A stretch of DNA of 64,000 bases from Actinocorallia herbida (GTDB lineage: Bacteria > Actinomycetota > Actinomycetes > Streptosporangiales > Streptosporangiaceae). The stretch's first letter is position 1. Each line of letters starts with the position of its first letter. The DNA lies in NCBI RefSeq assembly GCF_003751225.1, contig NZ_RJKE01000001.1, positions 1,550,001-1,614,000 of the forward strand, given 5' to 3'. This document shows, piece by piece, positions 46,269 through 56,805 of the stretch. A program made the position numbers and the translations under genes. The notes beneath the pieces were generated by a model. That model was not told where the DNA came from. It did no database searches and saw only the letters and a program-made list of their open reading frames with translations.

Positions 46269-47165
46269 TCACCCTCCGGCGCGCAGGGCCTGGACGGCCA
46301 GGCGCGCGGCGGTCCCGATGACGGCGTCGGCCCGCGGCTGCGCGGAGGCGGTGCTCCGCGAGCGGGTGAACACCGCGACGGCGTAGCGGCCCCCGTCGGG
46401 GTACTCCACGACGCCGATCTCGTTGCGGACGGTCGGGAGGGTGCCGGTCTTGCCGCTGACGACGACGTCGTCATAGGGGAATCCGGACGCGAGCCGGTGC
46501 GGCCACACCTGGAGGCCGAGCATCCGGCGCATCAGCGCGCAGGCGTCGGGCGGCGCGGCCTCGTCGCGCCAGACCGCCGCGAGCAGGCGCGTCATCTCGC
46601 GCGGCGTGCCGCGGGTGGCCAGGGCAGGGTCGAGCGCGGACAGCCGCGCGAGCACGCCGGGCTCCCCGAGGCGCGCCCACAGGGCGGCGGCGTCGTCGGC
46701 GCCCGCGTCGGCGAGCATCGAGGCGTGCAGGTCGCGGGCGTTGCCGACGATCCGGGTGCGGTCAAGGCCGAGCTCGGCCATCGCGCGGTTGACGTGGTCG
46801 AGCCCGACGTGGTCCATCACCGCGTCGGCGGCGGTGTTGTCGCTCACCGTGATCATCAGGCAGGCGAGGTCGCGGAGCGACATCCGCACCTCGTCCAGCA
46901 GTACCGACGTCCCGGTGGCCCCGGCGATCCGCGCCTCGGGCGGCAGGACCACCTGGGCGCGCGCGTCGAGCTCCCCGGCGGCGGCCCGCCGGAAGAACGC
47001 GACGAGCAGCGGCACCTTGAACACCGACGCGAGCACGACGGCCTCGTCGGCCCCGGCCGCGACCTCCGCGCCGGAGTCCAGGTCGAGCGCGTGCAGCCGT
47101 CCGTGCACTCCCGCGTCGCGGAATTCGGCCTCGATCCGGCCCACGGCCCCGGTCCCGGCGCTCAC
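46269..47165 (-). CDS. Class A beta-lactamase-fold serine hydrolase
   Basis: A 298-residue protein with the SxxK active site SVFK (S47, K50), the SDN loop (S108-N110) and the KTG triad (K239-G241). Spacing fits the class A fold. The omega-loop where class A enzymes carry catalytic Glu166 reads VGNARDLHASM with no Glu, so penicillin hydrolysis is uncertain. No clear signal peptide is seen from this start. It starts at GTG within the LysR stop (GTGA), forming an operon with it. A PBP gene lies divergent beyond LysR. Confidence 0.85.
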   Translation of the reverse strand: MSAGTGAVGRIEAEFRDAGVHGRLHALDLDSGAEVAAGADEAVVLASVFKVPLLVAFFRRAAAGELDARAQVVLPPEARIAGATGTSVLLDEVRMSLRDLACLMITVSDNTAADAVMDHVGLDHVNRAMAELGLDRTRIVGNARDLHASMLADAGADDAAALWARLGEPGVLARLSALDPALATRGTPREMTRLLAAVWRDEAAPPDACALMRRMLGLQVWPHRLASGFPYDDVVVSGKTGTLPTVRNEIGVVEYPDGGRYAVAVFTRSRSTASAQPRADAVIGTAARLAVQALRAGG

Positions 47166-48091
47166 GCGAGGAACCCGGACGACGGGCGGGGGACGACCCG
47201 GGACGCCACCGGGGCCATGGCGGCCTCGGCGCGCAGGACGCGGGTCGTGACGTCGACGAGGTCGGCGAGCGGCCCGTCGGGCGCGGTGTCGGCCCGCCAC
47301 GCGCAGGACGTCCGCCACAGCAGCGGGTCGCCGTCCAGGGGACGCCACGCGGTGCCCGGCACGGCGCGGGCGCGCGGGACGAGCGCGACGGCGTCCCCGG
47401 CGAGCACGAGGCCGAGCGTGAACTGCGGATGCGGGGACTCGTGCACGGCCTCGGGCGTGAATCCGTGGCGCGCGCAGGAGGCGAGCAGGTCCGCGCGCGG
47501 CGCGGCGCTCCCGTCGACGACGAGGTCGTGGCCGCGCAGGTCGGCCAGGGGGAGGACGGGGACGGCGGCGAGGGGCGAGTCCTCGGGGAGCAGGACGCCG
47601 AGCGGCTGCCCGAGCATCGGCCCGAGGGCGAGTCCGGAGACGTCGCAGGGGTGGCGGAGCACGGCGACGTCGAGGAGCCCTTCGGCCAGCGCGCGCAGGT
47701 GGTCGGCGGTGGCGGCGGGCCGCAGGTCGAGGGGGAGGTCGGGGCGCACGTCGCGGTAGGCGCCGATGAGGGCGGCGACGACCCGTCCGTCGAGGTCCTC
47801 GGGGAGGCCGGCGCGCAGCACGGCGCGGTCGCCCGCCCGGTCGGCGAGGCCGCGGATACGCTCGACCCGCACCAGGAGGTCGCGGGCGTCCTCCAGCAGC
47901 ACCCTGCCGGGTTCGGTGAGCGCGACCCGGCGGCTGGAGCGGTCGAACAGCCGGGTGCCGAGCTCCTGCTCCAGGCGCTGGATGCGCTGGCTGAGCGGTG
48001 GCTGGGCCATGCCGAGCCGCGCCGCGGCCCGGCCGAAGTGGAGTTCCTCGGCGACCACCACGAAGCACTCCAGATGCCCCACGAGGTTCAT
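47162..48091 (-). CDS. LysR-family transcriptional regulator
   Basis: A 309-residue regulator. The N-terminal winged helix (1-62) has FGRAAARLGMAQPPLSQRI and LGTRLFDRSSRRVALTEPG; the C-terminal periplasmic-binding-like effector domain follows. It is transcribed with the beta-lactamase-fold gene and is divergent from a penicillin-binding protein gene across an AT-rich 111-base region. The arrangement recalls AmpR-type control of beta-lactamase, but the regulator sits upstream of the hydrolase on the same strand. The effector is unknown. Confidence 0.93.
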   Translation of the reverse strand: MNLVGHLECFVVVAEELHFGRAAARLGMAQPPLSQRIQRLEQELGTRLFDRSSRRVALTEPGRVLLEDARDLLVRVERIRGLADRAGDRAVLRAGLPEDLDGRVVAALIGAYRDVRPDLPLDLRPAATADHLRALAEGLLDVAVLRHPCDVSGLALGPMLGQPLGVLLPEDSPLAAVPVLPLADLRGHDLVVDGSAAPRADLLASCARHGFTPEAVHESPHPQFTLGLVLAGDAVALVPRARAVPGTAWRPLDGDPLLWRTSCAWRADTAPDGPLADLVDVTTRVLRAEAAMAPVASRVVPRPSSGFLA

Positions 48092-48116
48092 GAGCAGGGA
48101 CTATATCGCTTTACCT

Positions 48117-48134
48117 ATCAATATGTGATCAATA
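48117..48134. promoter_or_regulatory. ATCAATA direct repeats in LysR/PBP divergent promoter
   Basis: ATCAATA occurs at 48117-48123 and 48128-48134, exactly one helical turn (11 bases) apart, within the AT-rich intergenic region between LysR and the penicillin-binding protein. The surrounding 48100-48160 is the most AT-rich stretch of this part of the window. It is a likely LysR binding and promoter region. Confidence 0.5.
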
Positions 48135-48202
48135 CTGAACTTGGACATATTCGTGATCTTCTGCTGTCCTGGGATCTCCTATCGGGGGAAGGGGAGACGT
48201 CG

Positions 48203-49849
48203 ATGCGGCGCAAGGCAGTGGTGATCGCGGCGGTGCCCACGGTCCTGGTGGCGGCCGGAGCGGGCACGCTGTGGGCGCTGACCAGGGGAGACGGGCCGCA
48301 GCCCGTCGCGGAGCGGTTCGCGGCCGCCTGGCAGGGCGAGGACGCCGCGACGATGGCGCGGATCGCCGACGGGGATCCCGCCGATCTGCCCGAGCGGCTC
48401 ACGAAGACCTGGAGCGATCTGGGCGTCACCGCCCAGACCATCAAGATCGTCTCGGTGGGGGACGGCGACACGGCCAAGGCCCACTACCGGGCCGAGCTGA
48501 CCCTGGGCGAGGGCCAGGTGTGGAAGTACGACGGCACCTTCGGTCTCACCGAGAAGGACGGTGAGTGGCGGGTGGCCTGGGCGCCGTCCGTCCTGCACCC
48601 CGACCTCGCCGACGGACGGCGGCTCACGGCCGTCCGCGTCTTCCCGGACCGGGCGGCGATCACCGGGGCCGACGGCGCCGACCTGCGCGGCAGCTCGTCC
48701 GGCTCGGTGCAGCAGCTGCTCGGCCCCGTCGGACCGGCCACCGCCGACCAGGTCAAGGAGCTCGGCGCGCCCTATCGGGAGGGCGACCCGATCGGCCAGG
48801 ACGGACTCAACCGGCAGTACGACGAGCGGCTCGCCGGAACCCCGTCGCTCGAGGTCCGGATCGTCGAGGGCGACGGCGACGGGAAGGCCGTCGCGAAGCT
48901 CGCCTCGTTCGACGGGGCCGACGGGCAGCCGCTGGAGACGACCATCGATCCGCGCGTCCAGCGGGCGGCGGGGAACGCGCTGTCCTCCGTCAAGAAGAAC
49001 GCCTCGATGGTGGTCGTGCGGCCCTCCACCGGCGAGATCCTCGCCGTCGCGAACAAGCCCGGCGGATACAACCGCGCGCTGATGGGCCAGTACCCTCCCG
49101 GCTCGACCTTCAAGATCGTGACGGCCGCGGCGCTCGTCGCGGGCGGCCTCAAGGTCACCGACACCGTGCCGTGCCCGGCGACCACCGAGATCGGCGGCCG
49201 GACCTTCAAGAACGCCGGTTTCGAGAAGCTGGGAAGCGTGCCCCTGCGGGACGCCTTCGCGCACTCCTGCAACACCACCTTCGCGGACCTGGCCGTCAAG
49301 GACCTGGGCGACGGGCGGCTCGCGGAGGTCGCCGCCCAGTTCGGCTTCAACGCCCCCGTGCTCGCCGGCCTGCCCGCCGTCCGCGCCGCGTTCCCCGCGG
49401 TCGAGGACGACACCGCGCTGGCCGCCGCCGCGTTCGGCCAGGGCGAGGTGCTGACCAGCCCGCTCAACATGGCCTCGGTCGCCGCCGCGGCCGCCGACGG
49501 CACCTGGCGCTCGCCCCGGCTCGTCCCCGCCGACCTCGTCGGCGCGGCCCTGGACGCCGGGGGCAAGAAGGCAGAACCCGACCACGCGCTCGACCCCGGG
49601 GTCCGCAAGGCCCTGCGCGTCCTGATGCCCGCGGTCGTCACCGAGGGCACCGCGCACGCCGTCGCGTTCCCCGCGGGCAGCGCGGGCAAGACCGGGACCG
49701 CCGAGTACGGGTCGGGCGAGAACCCGCCGACCCACGCCTGGTTCGTCGGCTACAAGGGCGATGTCGCCTTCGCCGTCATCGTCGAGGACGGCGGCACCGG
49801 CGCCGAGGCCGCGGCCCCCGTCGCCGCGAAGTTCCTCAAGGCGCTCTGA
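48203..49849 (+). CDS. Penicillin-binding transpeptidase with MecA_N (NTF2-like) domain
   Basis: A 548-residue class B PBP. A signal anchor (about 5-27) is followed by an NTF2-like MecA_N domain (about 30-140), a dimerisation domain (about 150-245) and the transpeptidase domain (about 255-548). The active serine is in YPPGSTFK, the second motif is SCN (HSCNTTF), and the third is AGKTGTAEY. It cross-links peptidoglycan outside the membrane. MecA-like PBPs can have low beta-lactam affinity. The ATG follows GGGGAAGGGGAG. It diverges from the LysR and beta-lactamase-fold genes, which suggests shared regulation. Confidence 0.93.
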   Translation: MRRKAVVIAAVPTVLVAAGAGTLWALTRGDGPQPVAERFAAAWQGEDAATMARIADGDPADLPERLTKTWSDLGVTAQTIKIVSVGDGDTAKAHYRAELTLGEGQVWKYDGTFGLTEKDGEWRVAWAPSVLHPDLADGRRLTAVRVFPDRAAITGADGADLRGSSSGSVQQLLGPVGPATADQVKELGAPYREGDPIGQDGLNRQYDERLAGTPSLEVRIVEGDGDGKAVAKLASFDGADGQPLETTIDPRVQRAAGNALSSVKKNASMVVVRPSTGEILAVANKPGGYNRALMGQYPPGSTFKIVTAAALVAGGLKVTDTVPCPATTEIGGRTFKNAGFEKLGSVPLRDAFAHSCNTTFADLAVKDLGDGRLAEVAAQFGFNAPVLAGLPAVRAAFPAVEDDTALAAAAFGQGEVLTSPLNMASVAAAAADGTWRSPRLVPADLVGAALDAGGKKAEPDHALDPGVRKALRVLMPAVVTEGTAHAVAFPAGSAGKTGTAEYGSGENPPTHAWFVGYKGDVAFAVIVEDGGTGAEAAAPVAAKFLKAL

Positions 49850-49858
49850 CCCGGGGCA

Positions 49859-49892
49859 CCGGGCCCGGCCCGCCGCGGCGGGCCGGGCCCGG
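49859..49892 (+). terminator. 34-base perfect palindrome after PBP gene
   Basis: The stretch 49859-49892 is its own reverse complement (starts CCGGGCCCGG, centre CCGCGG) and can form a long all-GC hairpin ten bases after the stop codon. It lies between convergent genes and may act in both directions. Confidence 0.8.
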
Positions 49893-49949
49893 GGAGCCAC
49901 GGCCGCGGGCCGCGGCGCCGCGCGCACCGGCCCGCCGCCACCGGAGAGA

Positions 49950-50768
49950 TCAGGCGGGTTCGGGCATCCGGAGCGCCGCGGCCGACGCCAGCATCGGCAG
50001 GAGTTCGGCGGCGGCCTCAGGGCGGGCCGCGACGAAGGTGTGTTCGGGCGCCTCCACGCACACCGGGAACGGCGCGCCGTCCAGCGTGGTGAGCCGGGCG
50101 CCCGCCTCGGTGGCGATGAGGGCGCCCGCGGGCAGGTCGACCGGGCCGGTGCGGTAGCCGATGACGGCGTCGATGAGGCCGCGCGCGAGCATGATCCAGG
50201 TGAGCTGCGGCGACCACAGCGCGAGGACCCGGCTGCACCTGCGGTTGAGGACGTACAGGTGCGCCATCGCGGTCGGATCGTCCCGGCTCACCGGGTACCC
50301 GACGATGTACGAAACGATGAGCCCCTTGCGGGGCGAAGCCTCCGGCGGCGGCAGCGGCGTCCCGCCCGGACCGAGCGGCCCGCCGCCCCGCACCGCCGAC
50401 CACGTCTGCCCGGTGACGGGATCGTGCACCACCCCGACGGCCGGCGCCCCGTCCACGCAGAGCGCCACCCCCACCGAGTAGGCGGGCAGCCCGATCGTCA
50501 GGTTGTGGGTGCCGTCCAGGGGGTCGATCACCCACAGCGGCCCGTTCCCCGGCGTCCTCCCGGACTCCTCGGCGAGGACGGCGTGGTCGGGGAAGGCGCT
50601 CAGCAGCCGGTCGATGATGATCTTCTCGGACCGCAGGTCCAGGTCGGTGACCAGGTCGCCCGCGCCGCCCTTCGCCCGCACGTCGAACCGGGCGCCGGGC
50701 GCCAGGACCGCCCCCGCTGCCTCCGCCGCCTCGACCGCCACCGCGTGCGCCCGCCGAAGGTCGATCAT
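49950..50768 (-). CDS. Inositol monophosphatase-family phosphatase
   Basis: A 272-residue lithium-sensitive-type phosphatase fold. Metal ligands are in VLAEESG and WVIDPLDGTHN, with the C-terminal motif GPVDLPAGALIATEAG in place of the more common WDxAAG. Substrates in the family include inositol phosphate, histidinol phosphate, fructose bisphosphate and 3'-phosphoadenosine 5'-phosphate; which applies cannot be told. It is the last gene of a three-gene minus-strand operon and its start overlaps the stop of the cupin gene (ATGA). Confidence 0.9.
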   Translation of the reverse strand: MIDLRRAHAVAVEAAEAAGAVLAPGARFDVRAKGGAGDLVTDLDLRSEKIIIDRLLSAFPDHAVLAEESGRTPGNGPLWVIDPLDGTHNLTIGLPAYSVGVALCVDGAPAVGVVHDPVTGQTWSAVRGGGPLGPGGTPLPPPEASPRKGLIVSYIVGYPVSRDDPTAMAHLYVLNRRCSRVLALWSPQLTWIMLARGLIDAVIGYRTGPVDLPAGALIATEAGARLTTLDGAPFPVCVEAPEHTFVAARPEAAAELLPMLASAAALRMPEPA

Positions 50769-51403
50769 GGGTGTGCTCCGTTCGCCAGGAGGAGGTCGGC
50801 GGCCCGCCGCGCGAGCCTTGCCGTCTGCCGCGGGTCGCCCCGGCGGCGGCGCACCCGGTGGGAGCGCAGGCCGGGCGCGCCGAGCGTGAGGTCGTGCGCG
50901 CCCGTCCGGTCGGCCCCGAGCGCGACGGTCGCCGTCTCGCCCGTGACCTCGGTGCGGTGGAAGCTGCCCGCGGGCAGCCGGTAGACGGCGCCGCGGGTGA
51001 AGGTGCCCCCGTCGGACGGCACGGCCCGCACGGTCCGGTCCGTCGCCTCGAGCGTGTCGCCGTCGGGCGCGCTGACCACGCGGAAGACCCGCAGGTCGGG
51101 CCCGTCGGCGAGGGTGGCGAGCGTGTTCCGCAGGCCGCCGTACAGGAGCAGGCTGAGCAGCTCCCAGCTGTGGCAGTGCCACAGCGAGGTGGTGGAGGGG
51201 GCCGGAGGCAGCTCGGGCGACCACAGGTGCAGGCAGACGCCGGTCCCCGAGTGCCGCTCGACGGGCAGGCACAGGAAGCCGAGCGGATGCAGGACCCCCT
51301 CGATCCTCCCCGCGGACGCCTCGGTGAGCGTCTCGTGCGCCCAGCGCGCCACCTCCGGCGCCGGGCCCGCCGAGCACAGCCGGTGCAGCTCCGCGTAGCG
51401 CAT
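50765..51403 (-). CDS. Cupin-like protein of unknown function
   Basis: A 212-residue protein. A segment SLWHCHSWELLSLLLYGG followed by RAVPSDGGTF and YRLPAGSFHRTEV looks like a cupin barrel, with His/His/Glu in HCHSWE and a later His in SFHRT as possible metal ligands. It resembles the thiol-dioxygenase-like cupins only in general layout. No function can be assigned. It sits between the membrane protein and phosphatase genes, two bases after the former and overlapping the latter by ATGA. Confidence 0.7.
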   Translation of the reverse strand: MRYAELHRLCSAGPAPEVARWAHETLTEASAGRIEGVLHPLGFLCLPVERHSGTGVCLHLWSPELPPAPSTTSLWHCHSWELLSLLLYGGLRNTLATLADGPDLRVFRVVSAPDGDTLEATDRTVRAVPSDGGTFTRGAVYRLPAGSFHRTEVTGETATVALGADRTGAHDLTLGAPGLRSHRVRRRRGDPRQTARLARRAADLLLANGAHP

Positions 51404-51405
51404 CG

Positions 51406-52455
51406 CTACCGCTCCCGGGGAGCGCGCTCGTCCGGGTACGGGTCGACGGCGCGCAGGGCCCGGCGCGCGATGTCCATGACGTCCCGGTCGGAGAACGAGC
51501 GGGGCAGGGCGAGGCCGAGCGCCTGGAAGAGCCGCCGGACCTCCTCGATGGTCGGCTCGTCCGACAACGGGGCGCTGCGGGCCTGCTCCAGCGGGACCCG
51601 GCGGGCCTGGTCGAGGCTGTTGAGCAGCTCGGCGGCGCACCAGTCGTAGTAGAACTTGCCCTTGTCGACCTTGAGCGCGGGGCCGCTGGGCTCCTCGCGG
51701 GTGATGATCACGCACGAGGCCGACAGGTCCCACCGGAACGTCGTCATCTGCCGGGACAGCCCGATGACGACCTCCAGCAGCCGGAACCGCTCGGTGTACC
51801 AGCAGACGGCCAGGATGGTCGCGTAGGACTCCTTGCGGGTCCGCTCCAGGGTCCACGGCTCGGCGGCGGCCGTGCTGTCGGCCCCGGCCCGGCGGAACCG
51901 CGCGTAGGTGTCGCACACGTCGCCGTCGGACGGGTCGATGATCTCCAGGCGGACGAGCAGGGTCCGGCCGCCCACGCGCGCGGCGGTCACCAGCTCGGGC
52001 AGGGTCACCGCCCGGATGTAGGTGCCGGTGCCGCCCTTGAAGGTCCACCGGTCGGTGCCCTCCCGCGCGGTGGCCAGCGCCGCGGCGACCTCGGCGCCGC
52101 CGAGGATCTGGACCGCGGACGACTCGTCGAGGGCGAGCCGGGAGCGCCGGACGAGCTGCTCGAACTCCTCGATCCGCTCCAGCCGCTCGGGCAGCACCGT
52201 GAGCCTGGAGAGGGACGCGCGGACCTCCTCCTCGACCGGCACGCGCCGGTAGCGGTCGCGCAGGATCCCCGCGGACAGCAGGCCGAGGACCAGCAGGGTG
52301 GCGCCCGACACCAGCTGGGGGTCGGGGTCGTCGGTCAGGCCGATGACGGCGACGACCGCGGCGACGAGCAGCGCGATCGCGCCGTCGGCGTTCTTGACGA
52401 GCCAGAGGGCGAACCGTGCCAATGCGATCCCCGTACCTGTCGGCGGCCTGGCCAT
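51406..52455 (-). CDS. Two-TM membrane protein with unknown cytoplasmic domain
   Basis: A 349-residue protein with two helices close together (about 25-42 and 47-65) and a soluble domain of about 280 residues. The soluble part contains QILGGAEVAAAL, WTFKGGTGTYIRAVTLPEL and LLVRLEIIDPSDGDVCDTY, a strand-helix layout loosely like PLD- or nucleotide-sensor domains. It ends in a helical charged tail. Not recognised. It is the first gene of the three-gene operon with the cupin and the phosphatase. ATG 52455 is preferred over TTG 52464. Confidence 0.7.
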   Translation of the reverse strand: MARPPTGTGIALARFALWLVKNADGAIALLVAAVVAVIGLTDDPDPQLVSGATLLVLGLLSAGILRDRYRRVPVEEEVRASLSRLTVLPERLERIEEFEQLVRRSRLALDESSAVQILGGAEVAAALATAREGTDRWTFKGGTGTYIRAVTLPELVTAARVGGRTLLVRLEIIDPSDGDVCDTYARFRRAGADSTAAAEPWTLERTRKESYATILAVCWYTERFRLLEVVIGLSRQMTTFRWDLSASCVIITREEPSGPALKVDKGKFYYDWCAAELLNSLDQARRVPLEQARSAPLSDEPTIEEVRRLFQALGLALPRSFSDRDVMDIARRALRAVDPYPDERAPRER

Positions 52456-52541
52456 CGTAAACAAAGAACCCGGGTCGGCGACAGCCTCAAGAATTCCCCA
52501 AAGAATGGCCGGGGCGCGCAGCCCTGTCCTTTCTGGGGGGA

Positions 52542-53486
52542 ATGAGCGATCTAGCGGTCCAGGAGGACCACCGAGTATCGGGGGAGCCGTACATGGCGGG
52601 CGACGAGCGGGACGGGAGCGGCGGCGGCACGGGACGCGAAGAGCCCGGTCCGGGCGTCCCCCCGGGCAAGGGCGCCCCCGGGGAAGGACCGGGCGCCGAG
52701 GAGTCCGGCGCGTTCGGGACCCTCCGGGGACCGCAAGAGCACCTGGGACCCGAGGAATCCGGCGCCTACGGCACCGAAAGGCGCGCCACGGAGGGCACCG
52801 GGGAGCACTTCACCGAAGAGCGCGCCGCGCAAGGCGGCGGCCAGAGAGAGGCGCGCAAAGAGCCGCTCGGGACCGCGCGCGTGGACTCCGGCGCCACCGG
52901 GACCGACCGGTCGGCCAGGCCGCGCAAGGACTTCAACCCGGCATGGCTGCTGGTGCCGGCCGCGGGCCTCATGCTCGGAGGGCTCGGCATCGCCAACATG
53001 TCCCGCGAGCCCGTGGTCCGGACCACCCCGACGGTGACGGTGACCGCGGTCGACCAGACCGTCACGGTCCCGGCCGCGCCGGTCGCCCCGACCGCCGGGG
53101 GCGGGTCCTGCCGCCTCGTCTTCACCGGGACGACGTTCTCGGCCCCCGTGGGCGCCATTCGCAATTCTCAGACGGGGGCGACGGTGACCGCGCCGAGCGG
53201 CCAGTCCTTCGCCGTGGTGACCACCACGGTCAAGAACGACGGCGGGCAGCCCTGCTCGGCGACCGCGGGCTTCCAGCGCGGCTACACCGGGCCGACCACC
53301 TACTTCGCCGGAAAGCGGAAGGTGGGGCAGCTGCTGGAGGGCGGGCAGGCCCTGGAGACCGCCGTTCCCCCGGGCCAGTCGGTCCAGGGGGCCTACGTCT
53401 TCCAGATCCCGTCCCGAACCACTCTCAGGGAGGTGCGTCTCCGCCAGAACGGCGGCACCGACTGGACGACGGTCAAGGCTCGCTGA
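52542..53486 (+). CDS. Membrane-anchored protein with DUF4352-like domain
   Basis: A 314-residue protein. Residues 1-130 are Gly/Glu/Pro-rich and likely disordered in the cytoplasm, with repeated ESGAFGT/ESGAYGT units. One helix lies at about 140-155, then a Thr/Val linker and an immunoglobulin-like domain (about 185-314; [17 protein letters not shown], two Cys) resembling the DUF4352 group of exported actinobacterial proteins. Function is unknown. ATG 52542 follows GGGGGGA; ATG 52593 is an alternative. A PRC-barrel gene follows after 38 bases. Confidence 0.7.
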   Translation: MSDLAVQEDHRVSGEPYMAGDERDGSGGGTGREEPGPGVPPGKGAPGEGPGAEESGAFGTLRGPQEHLGPEESGAYGTERRATEGTGEHFTEERAAQGGGQREARKEPLGTARVDSGATGTDRSARPRKDFNPAWLLVPAAGLMLGGLGIANMSREPVVRTTPTVTVTAVDQTVTVPAAPVAPTAGGGSCRLVFTGTTFSAPVGAIRNSQTGATVTAPSGQSFAVVTTTVKNDGGQPCSATAGFQRGYTGPTTYFAGKRKVGQLLEGGQALETAVPPGQSVQGAYVFQIPSRTTLREVRLRQNGGTDWTTVKAR

Positions 53487-53524
53487 CCGCCCGTTCCCGA
53501 TCCAGCGATTTCGGAGCAGACACC

Positions 53525-54544
53525 ATGAGCACACCGATGGACATCAAGAAACTGCTCGGCGCCCGGATGACCGGGCCCGGCGGCGAGGAACTCGGCACCG
53601 TCGAACAGATCTTCTTCGACGACGTCACGGGCAACCAGGAATGGGCGCGCCTGCGCATGGGCGGGATGCTCGGCGGCAAGGACAGGTTCGTCCCGCTCGC
53701 CGGCAGCTCCCTGTCCGGCCGCGACCTCGTGGTGCCCTACGACAAGAACCGCGTCAAGGACTCGCCCGAGCTGGCCGTCGACCGGCACATCACGCCGGAG
53801 CAGGAGGCGCGGCTGCGCAGCTACTACGGCCTCGGCACCACCACCACGACCCCGACGGGCATGTCCGGCAAGGCCACCTCGGCCGCCGCGGCGGGCGCGG
53901 CGGGGGCCGCGGGCGCGGCCGGCCGGACGACCGGCCGGCGGGACACCCGCGCCGAGAGCACCACGGGCGACACGGGCATGACCAACATCGCCGGCATGGC
54001 GGGCACCGCGACGCCCGGCGGGACCCGGGAGACCTCGGCCCGCGACCTGGGCCGCGAGTCGGCCCGCGCCCGCGACTTCGAGGCGCACCGGCCGGAGGAG
54101 CTGTCGCTCACCCGCTGCGAGGAGCGCATCCACTTCCGCACCGAGCAGGTCGAGCTGGGCCGGGTCCGGCTGCACAAGTACGTCGACGTGGTGCCCGTGG
54201 AGGAGCGCGTCCGGCTCGTGCACGAGGAGTTCGACCTGGAGCGGGTCCCGGTGACCGAGTCCCAGACGCCCGGCGCCGACCAGATCGGCGAGGACACCGT
54301 CGAGATCGTGCTGCGCGGCCAGCGGGCCTTCGCGGTCAAGGAGACGCACGCGGTCGAGCGGGTCAGGCTGAACGTCAAGCAGGTCCCCGAGGAGCGGATC
54401 ATGCGCGACGAGATCCGCCGCGAGCGGATCGAGGTCGAGCGGTTCGAGGACGGGGTCGGCCGCCACGTCGGCGCCGGGAACCCGGCCGAGACGACCCGCC
54501 GCGACACGCCGATCGACCCGGGCGGCAGGCCCGACCGCCGGTAG
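53525..54544 (+). CDS. PRC-barrel and DUF2382 domain protein
   Basis: A 339-residue cytoplasmic protein. The N-terminal PRC-barrel (about 5-85) has [20 protein letters not shown] and RFVPLAG. An Ala/Gly/Thr-rich linker (about 100-185) follows, then a DUF2382 domain (about 190-305) of repeated charged strands such as [18 protein letters not shown] and [18 protein letters not shown]. This architecture is common in actinobacteria and linked to desiccation or radiation stress, without a known biochemical role. The ATG follows GGAGCAGACACC. A hairpin follows the stop. Confidence 0.88.
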   Translation: MSTPMDIKKLLGARMTGPGGEELGTVEQIFFDDVTGNQEWARLRMGGMLGGKDRFVPLAGSSLSGRDLVVPYDKNRVKDSPELAVDRHITPEQEARLRSYYGLGTTTTTPTGMSGKATSAAAAGAAGAAGAAGRTTGRRDTRAESTTGDTGMTNIAGMAGTATPGGTRETSARDLGRESARARDFEAHRPEELSLTRCEERIHFRTEQVELGRVRLHKYVDVVPVEERVRLVHEEFDLERVPVTESQTPGADQIGEDTVEIVLRGQRAFAVKETHAVERVRLNVKQVPEERIMRDEIRRERIEVERFEDGVGRHVGAGNPAETTRRDTPIDPGGRPDRR

Positions 54545-54559
54545 GGCGCGGAGGCGGAA

Positions 54560-54596
54560 GGGGACCGGGATGCCGTACGGCGGCCTCCCGGTCCCC
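54560..54596 (+). terminator. Terminator between PRC-barrel gene and uvrB
   Basis: 11-bp stem GGGGACCGGGA (54560-54570) with its complement (54586-54596); the loop contains a smaller palindrome CCGTACGG. Confidence 0.75.
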
Positions 54597-54690
54597 CTGG
54601 CGTTCGCGAGCCCGGGCCCGCCGTTCCCGCGCGGGCGATTCTGTCGGTGGCGGGCCGTACGGTGGAGGTGGACATTGTGGGAGGTGGACC

Positions 54691-56782
<2,092 letters not shown>

Positions 56783-56805
<23 letters not shown>

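Noticed and set aside
38282-54544. Prophage or integrative element in the coaE-uvrB interval
   Set aside because: No integrase, transposase, phage structural gene or flanking direct repeat was found; only an accessory gene cluster can be claimed.
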